Source: Saccoglossus kowalevskii
Taxonomy: Eukaryota > Hemichordata > Enteropneusta > Harrimaniidae
Reading direction: 5' to 3'
Length of the DNA: 31,631 nt
NCBI RefSeq assembly: GCF_000003605.2
Contig: NW_003135837.1
Location: forward strand, 185,034-216,664
Shown here: piece after piece, positions 21,553 to 31,631 of the stretch
How the letters are laid out: each line of letters begins with the position of its first letter
How positions within the stretch are numbered: the stretch's first letter is position 1
The notes under the pieces: model-generated
What the model was told of the DNA's origin: nothing
Seen by the model: only the letters and a program-made list of their open reading frames with translations
Database searches by the model: none
Translations under genes and position numbers: made by a program

Positions 21553-24500
21553 TAAACTGGCTTTCTGACTTTCTCCTCTAGGTGGCGCTGTATCATCAAC
21601 TCATTATTTATAGAATTTTGAAAACCAAGCTTGACGCAAAACGCTTATCAATATTATAAATTTTCTGTTGCGAAATTTTAGTTTCTTGATAAGTAACCTA
21701 TGTGATCGATGTTTTTTTTCACGTGAGTTAGGTGTGATTGACTCAAGTAAACTGATACCTCGTTATTCATTACAGTGGACGACTGAAATAAGCGTGTTCG
21801 AATTTCATGTAAACTAACAATGTATTTTACACGCGTTGTGTACGTCGCTATGAGTCCCATATCGAACAGGACGCGACGCGACGACTAGAGAAATTGAGTG
21901 ATAATCAGTGTGTCTAGTATTTCACGTTTACATTGTATCTATATTTTATTTTATGGGTATGGTGGACGCTGCTTATATGCATATTCATAACTGATTTTAG
22001 TCGGAGGGTTATGAATGCACAAATTTATACATATGTATTTATACAAATAATATTCACACGGACTACAAAGCATTCCATTCTGACCTAAGTGTGTATTTGA
22101 TGAAATGTCAACGAATATCGCCCACTAGTGGTTGATTGTTTCAGATCAATATATGCAATAAGTCAATAATGCAAATCACATACAAAGACTGTTTTCGGTA
22201 AAATCCTGAAATCCTGATGAGCAACAAGTAACAAAACAATTACGTTTCAGCGAAAAATTAAGTTTGTTCCGTGGTTTTGGCCATGTTTCTTCCCTGAACC
22301 CTTTCAAGCTGTGCTTTACGAACTGATGTCACAGCACATATATCAACAATTCCCGAACCTTGGTTTGAATTCTCTACTACCAAACCTATTTAACACACAA
22401 CAAAACCATCATATATTATCAGCTGACATATTGATGAAAAGAATGTTAATTTTATCAGATGGACGATGTCAACTTTGTTCGCCTTTCACAAACTCAATGA
22501 ACTTACTGTATTCGTTCTATTAGTAACGCTTATAGTAATTATAGAGATGTGTCTGTGGTAAAAATAAGTATGATCCAGCATACAATAGAACAATGTAATT
22601 TTATGTTCATGCGCACTTGTAGATACGGCTTTTTTTTCACGTTTTTTCAACAAATGTGATCCGGAACTGTAGCCTAAGTTTGTTCAAATGTTGTCATATA
22701 ATTTATAGTTTACGGAAAAAAAACAGGTAGGTGCATTAGTTATTCCAGTGTTACGAGATCACTTATTGTCGCCAGCCCGCATGTATGAGACATATATTAT
22801 AATACCATGAACGCATATACTATCGTCTTTATTATGTATCATAACTGCACAAGGTTTTCCCATGTCAATGGCTCATCATGTTATTGGCCGATGTTGTGTT
22901 ACCCCGTCATGCATCGTATCTCTTCTCAAAAAAGTAAACAAATGTAATTCAGTTGGCAACCCGACCGGACACGGTTGTATGGTGATCGGAGTTGGCGACC
23001 CGACCGTAAGCTGAACTATCTGCGAGGAACCTCCGTTATGCGTTTTTTGGGTCAATTCATCCAGTATCTCTATGCCTCAGGGTGCCAAGCGTGATTTTGA
23101 GTTGTGTTTCCCAGTCTTCGCGTTCCATTTACAACACAAACTTCAAGGCTTCGTTTGAACTAATCTGCTGAGGGTTTATAATAAACAACTTGACTTTTCT
23201 GAAATTTAATTCTTAACGGACAATGAAATAAATATTACAACATTGGACTTGGTTGGTTGGCTGTTTACACGCCCTCGTCGTCGAGAAGAAGAAAGTCTGA
23301 AAGTAACAAACTATTGCTTGAAGCGGACGTGCATCGTTCAACTAAGATTCAAAACCCCAGTGTATCTGTGAGTATTTTGAAATAGATTTTTGAGACCCCC
23401 ACACTGGCAAAATAGCACGTGTTATTTTATAGATGTCATATCGTGATGAAGGTTTAAAGTTTGCATGAAGTCGAACATTTTAAATCGTGTGACGGGCGCT
23501 GATGATAGTCTGGCGACATAAGAGCATGAGATAAGTTATTCCAACTTCCAAGTGTTGTCTTTCAGTTGATGAAACAATGAAAGTTCGACATCAGTTGCTA
23601 GGTGTTGAAAATAAACATCCATTTTTGTAGGTTGCATTCCCATGAATTTACATTATCATTATCACATATAACTAGGCTTTCACCAAACTTTGGGTTACAT
23701 ACGATATTCCTGCCACGGACTAAAATACCTCGTCCCATAAAAGCTTTGGAATTTGAACAGTTTCCGTCATATCTTATCCAATAGTAACCATGAAATTGAA
23801 TTTAGATGACTGTCTAATATACATTATATGCGAATGAAAATTACGTTTGATTTGGTGATTAGACACCTTGACCTTGAGTGCAGACTAAGTGTTCCAATAT
23901 TAGACCATTTTCCGTTCACTGCGAGAATCACGCGTTATGCGTGAAATCGAACGTAAAAACAGGACAAACAAAGGTCATAGCGTCGCAGTCGCGTCAAACA
24001 TCGCGTGGGATTTGACAAACGCGAAAGTATTTCGGGGACATTTCCATGCTTAATAATGTGCTGTCCACATTTGATGATAGGCAATTTCGATTAAGTAAGG
24101 GTATTCGGAAGCAATATTCCTCTGTCGAAGATCGGCCGGTCAATGTATGTAAGCTGCGAAATAAAGAAATTCTAGTTCAAAATCAAATCGTTCGATTTTT
24201 GCGGCAGACGTTCGACGCGCGTCTTTCATGCATCTCGCGAGATCTCGCAATTGTACGGAAAATCACCTATGTGATTACGTACTTTTTCGTCGCGATCGCA
24301 ATAGTCAATGTGTTGCAACTTTAATTTAACTTTAATTGTGAATTTCAGATTATGATTTAAAATATTGTACAAATTTAAATCAGCGGAACCATAAGCTGAA
24401 ACTTTTTTGATTTAATTGTAGTGTAGTTTTATATCGTTATCCGCGCTTATTAGTCAAACGGTCATATCAGGTTTTAAAAAAGTGTATGGTAAAATATCCG

Positions 24501-24813
24501 ATGTTGTCCGGCAATGAAGTACATTTATATACTTGAATTCATGCTAAATGAATAAATAAAAAAAACGTCTGGCCCACGTATAAATGTTTCTACCTCTGTA
24601 ATCTATGTTCGTCGTTTTCTCTCTATTGCTTTCAAAACATCGCCCTCTTGCGTTAATATGTAGAAAATATTAGTAATTTTAGTTCTTCTAAAGTATACAA
24701 TATAAACAGACGTTTCCGGCAATGCCTCTTCTTTAGTGTAATATTACACTAGGCATCACTCCAAACTACTAACATCAGCTACCATTTTCTATATATATAT
24801 ATATATCAGAGGT
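21553..24813. other. Intergenic, no supported gene
   Basis: Upstream region of the membrane-protein gene, followed by unannotated DNA. Notable words: AGTTGGCAACCCGACCG at 22951 and AGTTGGCGACCCGACCG at 22990, TCTCGCGAGA at 24233-24242, and the palindrome AGTGTAATATTACACT near 24735-24750. Short open frames here lack recognisable content. Confidence 0.4.
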
Positions 24814-25193
24814 ACATTACTTGGGGTTTGCAACTACGGTGACATGATACCAAGATCCCGTTTCAATCTTGCTCTCGCATAAGCGTTCCAACTCAGAAAA
24901 AAATGAATGCGCATGCCCGAGGTAACAGAGAGGATACAGAGATGTCCAGGTGGATCAAAATAGCTGCTCACGATATCACGGATTACGATAACTATATTTT
25001 CTGTACATTTTCAATGCATTACATTTTTTCACTATGAATGTGGTAATACATGTTTTATTGATTATTACAAACCGCCTATGTCATGTCAGAAGGTCGTAGC
25101 ATTAGTCTTGCTATCTACGAGATGAGACTTGAATGGGAACTTGACATGATGTCACCATACAGTACCATGCGCGTTGCAAACCCCAAGTAATGT
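24814..25193. mobile_element. 380-bp TIR element
   Basis: Perfect 21-bp terminal inverted repeats at 24814-24834 and 25173-25193 (ACATTACTTGGGGTTTGCAA then C). Beyond them GGTGACAT and AAG/CCC blocks also pair with indels, so the inverted arms reach about 75 bp. An (AT)n tract abuts the left end. No clear target duplication. The open frame inside (25111-25344) is not transposase-like. Confidence 0.75.
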
Positions 25194-25520
25194 CGTTTCG
25201 TCGCGAAAATATACTACCATTTGCCGGTTTGAGAATCACGTGGTATTTTTGTCCGAGTACGTCAAACATGTTACAGCCTCGTTCGCAGCGAGTCGTCTTA
25301 TAAATAGAAATCAATCTTATCACTACATGTCGGGTTAACGCCACGGAATCCTGAAAAGTTGTGGGTGAATTTGTTTGTATACTTTGTCGATACTACTTCA
25401 CAAATAACGAAACTGAACAATGTCTTTTGTTGGCAGCACATTGCATAACTATTTAAATAGGCCAGACATTTCATATCCATTTAAATTGACCAGACATGTC
25501 CAGGTAAGTCGTCTCTATAA

Positions 25521-25583
25521 CTTCTACCATGGAGCTAAAAAAAGATGGAGCTAAAAATCTTTTTTTAGCTCCATGCTTCTACC
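25521..25583. mobile_element. 47-bp hairpin insertion with 8-bp flanking duplication
   Basis: CTTCTACC occurs at 25521-25528 and again at 25576-25583. Between them lies a near-total palindrome: arms CATGGAGCTAAAAAAAGAT (25528-25546) and ATCTTTTTTTAGCTCCATG (25557-25575), 10-nt loop GGAGCTAAAA. The loop repeats the arm sequence once more. Either a minute MITE (8-bp duplications are typical of hAT elements) or a template-switch event. Confidence 0.75.
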
Positions 25584-28058
25584 AATACAACATGACAGAT
25601 AAATGCTGATATTATGTTTTAGTGTTCAAATCGAGGCTACGAGAATTATTATGTCGGTTTTGATAAGTGTCTATCGGTGGTTCACGCGGTTAGGATCGAG
25701 ATCGTCGGTGGATTTGTAGCGCATATTTTAACCGGTGTGTTTAATTACTTAGTGAATAGTGTTAATACATGATTGGTAATGTAGTCCTAATTCTGGCCTT
25801 GACAGCTTAGTATTTTGGGTTTCGTCTCCATTACGAGATGTAATACCATTTTGCGCGAGACAATTCATAAGGCAACTAAAAAAAAAAAAAAACGGCAAGA
25901 AACGCGTATGCCTTGTGCATGTGTAGGAAATAATCGCGTCACTTAAAAAACACTATGACATTATGACTAATCGCAAATATCTTTTTCTATTGGTTATTAT
26001 ATTCAAAATCAAAATATATTCATAAGTATAGTATATATTTCCATAACAATTTAACAATAAATTTGGTGACGACGACACGTATGAAAACTGTGACAAACAA
26101 AACGCACAGAAATTCGTTCAAGCATGATGTATTGACAACAAATCTTAGCTGACAGGAACGACTAGTGAAAAAACTCAGAAATTGAAAATGCTCACATGGA
26201 AACATTACTAGCGCAAAATGTGCACATGCGCAAAACAAACCTGAACGGTCAACCCATTCACATACGGTTGAAATAACCAAATAATTGAACATTTTTATTT
26301 TTACTTAAAATTGAACTATTTTTAAAATAGTTCGATATAGCTCGAGTTTGTTCGTTAACAACATTGAGGAAGAACTATCAAATCTCTTTATAGTTGGTCA
26401 CCTATCATCCGGGTTATGTTGATAACAAAACCAGTAGGCACTAAGTATGTACTTTAAATAATTATTGAACAGGAATGATTAAAGAAAAGGTGCTATAACC
26501 TTCTTTTGACACTGTAATTCTCTAATCTGACGTTAAGTAAACGTGACTTGTTCAAAGGTGATCACCAATTGATTTTACGAATTATTGTTGACGCAGCAAA
26601 TTGCCTTCGCCCTAGGCTTCTAGTTTTTATTTTCTCGCCCCAATTATTTCTTGTAATCACAGTATCAATGCCATGTATGTGACATTTCGACAAGTTACCA
26701 ATTAAAAAAAAGACATTTATCTCAGATCATTACGTTTGCAGTAAATGCGATCATCCATTATGAAACCACGCGTTGTCCGTGTCTATTTTATGTGTATTTT
26801 TAATGAGAGCAAAATGAACGTGCTGTTTTTACGACACCGTGCATGCCGCACAGTTCCAGGCAGGTTCACATCGGCGCAACATTTTGAACTATAGTGACAA
26901 GTTTTTCTTACGGAAAGTTCGAGGAAAGTAACACTGTTATGTTGGCCTGAATTTAGAACTCTTTGAAATGGAGCATGACATACGGTATTTGCTCTGTTAT
27001 TCATTTGTTTATTTACTCGTAGACTGTTTTTTGTAGAGTGGTTTTTGAGAGAACAATCATACAAACTAAAATTCAATTACAATATTCAGTTTACAGACGT
27101 CGACAAGGTGTAAGCATTTTTCGTTAGAGCGTTCTATCAAATAAAACAATTATGTTGTTCTCGATACAGACACAATTAATATGAATTAATATAAATACGT
27201 TCACAATTACTCATAATGATGTTTGCTTTGTTTTATTCACTTGAGTTGGGATTTGTTATTTTATTCATAACTGTGAAACTGTCAAAATGAGTTATTTTAA
27301 TAAAGACGGAATCTAACATAGTTAGACATTTGTCGTAGAAACTTTATGGTGATTCCAAATGTTTGCGAAAAGAAAAGTATGAGTAACGTTATTGAACTCA
27401 ATAGCAACCGCATGCGAACACTTATTGACAATAACAACCCCCGACTCCGCCGCCGCGCGCAATCGATGCTGGTGCGCCCAGTTGCTACTCTGCCTAATAT
27501 ACGTTATGTCATCCGGACCACCATCTTGATATTTGCATAATAAGATTTATAGAGCGATGACTTCAATCTGACTTCATACTACAAGTGACCGAACTTCATA
27601 CACAACACCACTATTTACATATCGGGTATATCATAAAGTTATTGCCCAGTTATCACTGATATCTTGTCTATTTCAATTTACTGCCCATTGTACATATTCA
27701 AAACTACACGAACTCATAGGTAGATTGTAATGCTATTTGGCGATCCCACGCGGATTTTAAAATAAAATACGTGTTTTTGTCAGCCTTTAACCACACTGAC
27801 GCACCTGATTGCTGTCGGCATGACGTCGTTGGTTTTAAGACTTCACTTTTTAGATGAAATACAAGTATTAATTTCCCAATCATTAAATCACGCTGTTCGT
27901 TGTCAGTTCATTACTCGATTGCGCGTCATTCTTTAATTCTGTCAATCGACCTATCACGCCACCATTAATGCTTTGAATGTCACTCGATCAATCACGTCAT
28001 TCATTCATGCTCTGAATATGCCAATCGACCAATTGCGAGTTTTTGGTGCGCTTGATAG
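25584..28058. other. Intergenic, nothing supported
   Basis: AT-rich with a 14-A run near 25878 and a small palindrome around 26314-26334 (GAACTATTTT and AAAATAGTTC). No exon recognised. Confidence 0.4.
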
Positions 28059-28161
28059 GGTGCCCGATTACGTCAGCGACATTTAGGCTCGTTCGCAGTT
28101 CAATATCCCATGACATTTTCGAATGCGAGTTTGTGGTGCCCGATTACGTCAGCAACATTTA
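28059..28161. repeat. Direct duplication, 76-bp period
   Basis: GGTGCCCGATTACGTCAGCG (28059) recurs as GGTGCCCGATTACGTCAGCA (28135), each followed by ACATTTAG and preceded at similar distance by TGCGAGTTT. A local duplication with few changes. Confidence 0.75.
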
Positions 28162-30199
28162 GCTCATGACTCGCACAGTAATCGTGTCTCGTGCATACAA
28201 ACACATGAGCCAAACACATGCAACTTTAACGTAGGATTATCTATGCCTAGTGTATATCCAGTGTATATGCTATGTAACTTCGTAGTCGATTACACATGTT
28301 GCAACATAACTCGCCTCGTATGTATTTGCGTTATTAGTTTTTGTTGACTTACAAAGTAGTATGTGCCATACGTCGAATTCTTTAATTGTAGCTCAGTGTG
28401 GCTCAGTGATTTGGAACTAATTACGAGAAAACCGTCGCTATTCAGACTACTCATTCTGACAGTTGATATTCGTAGTTATTAATGTAGTGAACGATTAATC
28501 AAAATATATGACGTATTCAGTATTTAGTGTAATTGGCTTTATGATTGAAGGTTACGCCCTAGAGTCTTTTTACTGTTTTGTAATTGGTTAGAGTTTTGAA
28601 AATGAATAAAGAGAGTTTGAGTTGGTCTTGGGGAGCACAGCACGATAGACGCAGTCGAGAGGTAGTCCTGGAGAGCCTTGGGGCGAGTGTTGACGCAGTC
28701 TAAGAGAGTCTTGGGTCAGCCTTGCGATAGTCTTGGGGATTTTTCCCCCACCAGGGCGCTGTGTCTTATAGAGTGCTCGATTGACCGACTAAGACGAGAG
28801 CTGAAACGTATTTCGCTGTGTGTGTCTTATTTGACTGTAAAGTATAAGTGACTTTCCCGATCTCATACCTCAAGGGGACGCGATAGAGAGACGAGACGAG
28901 TGTCCCCCAGACACGTGTGGAGAACCCAGAAAGAAGAATTTTCCCCCTGACATTCCTTCGGGGATCTTTCATAAATCAAAAACATGTTATGCACAATAAT
29001 TATGTTTTTGTCAATGAGTTTCTAGTGTCAATGATCTTAGCGCACTCTTATCATCACATATGAACCTTTCAGAGCACATTAAGACAATCATTAAAAAGCA
29101 TTTCGTATGTTGGGTTTTATTAAACCTACATGTGTTGTTTTTTTCAGGTGTTTCTCTCCACTGTTATAAAGCTTTATATAATACTACGATATAGAATTTC
29201 CGTTTTTGACATTGTAAAATTCTTTCGTTTTTATGCTGAAAAATGAAGTACTTTTACCAAGTAAAATCACAATTGTTAAAGTTATTGCTCATAGATGAGT
29301 TGTACCTACTACATAGTTTGTAATTTTATTCAATTTCTTTCAGTAATAATTCAAGACAAATAAAGTGCAAAAAATATAGAGAATAGAGGCGAACTTGTCT
29401 TCTGTAAAAGGTAATTAATCATTTTTTTCTGCCCCCCAACAAAAAGCGACAGAATTTCACAATGTCGAACACAGAAAGTTTTTATGTAGTGTTATATCAG
29501 CTACGTTCATAGCGAACTTAATTATATTGCACTCGCATTTTAGTTTACATACATAAAATTATTGAACAAGTTCAGCGGAATTGTTTAAAAATATTCGTGT
29601 TTTGAGACAAGTTTCTTTTGATTTAATAATAATTACCAGTCATTTTGTAAACATTTTAACTTGCCAACTCTACATGCAAGGCCTATTCTTTTTTTAGATC
29701 TAAGTTACATTTATAAAATTGCAATTGAATTTCACAACTGTTCAATTTACTTAGTAAGTTGTGCTTCAAGTGAATATGCTAAGTAGACTAGTGTGCATTA
29801 TTGATATTTTTAGAATCACGGTGGGTAATAGTCGGATTGGCATTCGAAAATATTCACTCATTTCGAGATGTGTGAACACGTTCAATTCTATTGGTCGAGA
29901 CGATAGAATAAATATATGCAGTCAAGCAAGTATTGTTTTAATGTTTCATATGTTTCCTTGTTTTGTATCTATTGTTTTGGCTATTTTACATGCAGTCAGA
30001 GCATATAAATGTGTTTTATGTCCATTGATCTTCTCAAAATAAATAAATAAAAAAAAGTATATTTCGGATTGAAGATGTATATTACCTACTCTGTCTATGC
30101 CTATTTAGAGACTCGGACACTCGCAATGAGGAGCAGAATATACATATACATATACATATATCAAGGATATGCATATATTAAGAAGAAAAACGCATGTAT
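28162..30199. other. Intergenic; includes a G-rich imperfect-repeat stretch
   Basis: From about 28610 to 28740 the words AGTCTTGGG, GACGCAGTC and AGCCTTG recur irregularly, after an AATAAAGAG. It could be remains of an LTR or a simple repeat; neither is shown. The rest is AT-rich. An (ATATAC)n tract lies near 30138-30160. Confidence 0.4.
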
Positions 30200-30239
30200 C
30201 TCGCTGAAACCGTTACCTTTGCGACAATAGCAACCGGTT

Positions 30240-30400
30240 TGTGTACGTGTACAGAAAATGCCAAAAGTACGCGGGATTCAGGTCTCAACCGAACCTTGCA
30301 AGTGGCCAGAATGCACTGAGTGTGTATCCTACCACGGGAGTCGAACCCCGAATCCCTTGACGTTGGAACGAACACGAACACCTTTTGCCACTCGTAAGGT
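30240..30400 (-). repeat. tRNA-promoter relic (SINE-like)
   Basis: On the minus strand, the B-box-type GGTTCGACTCC (30347-30337) lies about 40 nt after the A-box-like TACGAGTGGCA (30396-30386), the order of an internal RNA polymerase III promoter. The flanking context GGGATTCGGGGTTCGACTCC resembles a tRNA T-arm. No full cloverleaf, so a tRNA-derived SINE fragment is more likely than a tRNA gene. Confidence 0.55.
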
Positions 30401-31184
30401 TCTTGATATATCAGAAGCATTGCCGTAAGATTGTTTGTGATGAACATTTCCAGTATTTGAATCCCTGCTTTCTAAATGTGTATGACGACTTTAAACATTA
30501 TTTGTTGCCACTCCGTCTGAGCGGACGTCGAACACGGAGAATTTCGTTTTTCCTAGGCTAGTTACGAAGCAGTATTCGAAACCTTGCGTGACGAGATTTA
30601 TCAACATAAAAAAATAGCTGAGCGTCAAGTTATAATGATGAAACTAATGATTTTGGTTCATGACTCAATATAATACATATGTTAAGTTCTTCAACTTTAG
30701 CAGATAACACAACTTTTAAGTTACATTTGAGTGTCAGTAGTCAGTACTACGCATGCGTGGACCAAGAAGTAATTGAATACTCGCAGTGTCGATTACACAT
30801 GTTGATTGCATTCTATAAGTGTGCGATTAAAACACACCTAAATACCCATTTAGTACGACGTTCCGGTCTCCTCGTCCACGTGAGTACCTACGATGTAAGC
30901 TGGTCGACCTTTTCGCATTCTTGTCTAAATGATAAAACAAATCATATTCATCAAAGCGGAATCTATTAATGATTGGCTGGAATACAGCTTCCCCGTAAAG
31001 AGATGACGTAACATATGACGCATACTTTCGAATCAATCGATTGATTTTTACTGATAAAATAAATTAACAGTTCGCACGGAAATGAACTACCTTTCAGATT
31101 GTAATTTTAAACATGTAATACATGCAGATGATGTGAGAGCTATATAGCCTGTATTTCGTAAAACATAACGGTCTTGTATCTATC

Positions 31185-31631
31185 CTCATAGTTGCTGTCG
31201 ACATAGGAAGTAAAGTAAGCAAATAACACCGAATAAACGGCAAGGTAAAGACTATGTCTAATTATAGTAAATACGTACTGCGTGCGTGACTCGAACCGGC
31301 GCTCGCGTACGGCACCTAATCGCCTAGCTTCACGCCACTACACGTCTTCCACTCGGCCACCGGGCATCCCCAATAAAGGATGCTTAATAACCGAGCTTAT
31401 TACGTGCAGAGAACGTGAAACCCGTCCACGCGATACGCGCCACACAGCATGACCAGAATGCGGCAAAGGCCTTCAGATCTGGCTGTAGTAGGATGGTGAA
31501 AGTAATGGTACAGCATTTTAACAGTGAATAAGTACTGAGAAATAATTTTTAAACTCATAGTTGCTGTCGACATAGGAAGTAAAGTAAGCAAATAACACCG
31601 AATAAACGGCAAGGTAAAGACTATGTCTAAT
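31185..31631. repeat. 369-bp-period repeat, second copy cut by the window end
   Basis: The 78 bases starting CTCATAGTTGCTGTCGACAT at 31185 recur without change from 31554 to the last base. Only one full period is visible, so a tandem array, a dimeric SINE or a terminally repeated element are all possible. Confidence 0.85.
31280..31370 (-). repeat. tRNA-like unit inside the 369-bp repeat
   Basis: Minus strand: A box TGGCCGAGTGG (31359-31349) and B box GGTTCGAGTCA (31297-31287) about 52 nt apart, as in tRNAs with a long variable arm (Ser/Leu type). T-stem and acceptor pairing is poor, so this is a tRNA-derived sequence rather than a working tRNA gene. Confidence 0.6.

Noticed and set aside
24046-24324. 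92-residue plus-strand open frame in a CpG-richer stretch
   Set aside because: No splice context, family motif or membrane pattern beyond chance. The TCTCGCGAGA word at 24233 could mark a promoter, but no gene start follows.
24735-24750. TAATATTAC inside a palindrome, like a geminivirus/circovirus replication origin
   Set aside because: The nonamer lies in the stem centre rather than in the loop of a GC-rich stem. There is no Rep-like frame nearby, and such a word arises easily in AT-rich DNA.
26020-26292. 90-residue hydrophobic minus-strand open frame
   Set aside because: Hydrophobicity follows from T-rich codons in AT-rich DNA. It has no splice or family support.
28610-28980. Possible solo LTR
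   Set aside because: No matching second copy, no TG/CA ends and no target duplication could be identified.
30178-30447. 89-residue minus-strand open frame
   Set aside because: It overlaps the tRNA-promoter relic and reads through A and B boxes, so it is a by-product of a SINE-like sequence.
31280-31370. Functional tRNA-Ser/Leu gene
   Set aside because: A and B boxes are good, but T-stem and acceptor pairing fail. The sequence sits in a 369-bp repeat.

Overview
The window is nuclear DNA from an animal, almost certainly a marine invertebrate. Evidence: genes split by GT-AG introns, an AT-rich background, a Sar1 protein of animal type, a decayed LINE, tRNA-derived SINE-like units, and many small palindromic DNA elements. 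I cannot fix the phylum. The repeat structures (core tandem repeats, GACA microsatellite, terminal hairpin) are of a kind reported in bivalves and other marine invertebrates. One run of Ns (15043-15161) is an assembly gap. No CRISPR, operon or prokaryotic signal is present.

Layout. 1-420: tandem repeat ending in a hairpin. 2008 to about 11.37 kb, minus strand: a complete SAR1 gene (COPII GTPase) with one non-coding and five coding exons, encoding 193 residues. Its upstream DNA carries a TATA-like box, a perfect CRE and a CCAAT box. Its introns hold two small CTGTAAA-type MITEs, a seven-copy array of about 145-bp repeats and a cluster of hairpins. 11.87-12.88 kb, minus strand: 5'-truncated, frameshifted LINE remnant. 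13.2-19.2 kb: no gene recognised, but a dense series of small inverted-repeat elements around the gap. 20050-21552, minus strand: a two-exon gene for a 157-residue multi-pass membrane protein that I do not recognise. 21.6-31.6 kb: no convincing gene; it holds a 380-bp TIR element, a 47-bp hairpin insertion flanked by 8-bp duplications, a SINE-like tRNA promoter relic, and at the right edge a 369-bp-period repeat carrying a tRNA-like unit.

The two genes lie about 9 kb apart on the same strand, and nothing in the sequence links their functions. SAR1 acts in ER export. I found no convincing new multi-gene system. The points most worth a second look are the repeat family with a shared 3' hairpin, the TTAA-flanked palindromes, the hairpin insertion, the tRNA-like 369-bp repeat, the CRE in the SAR1 promoter and the unnamed membrane protein.
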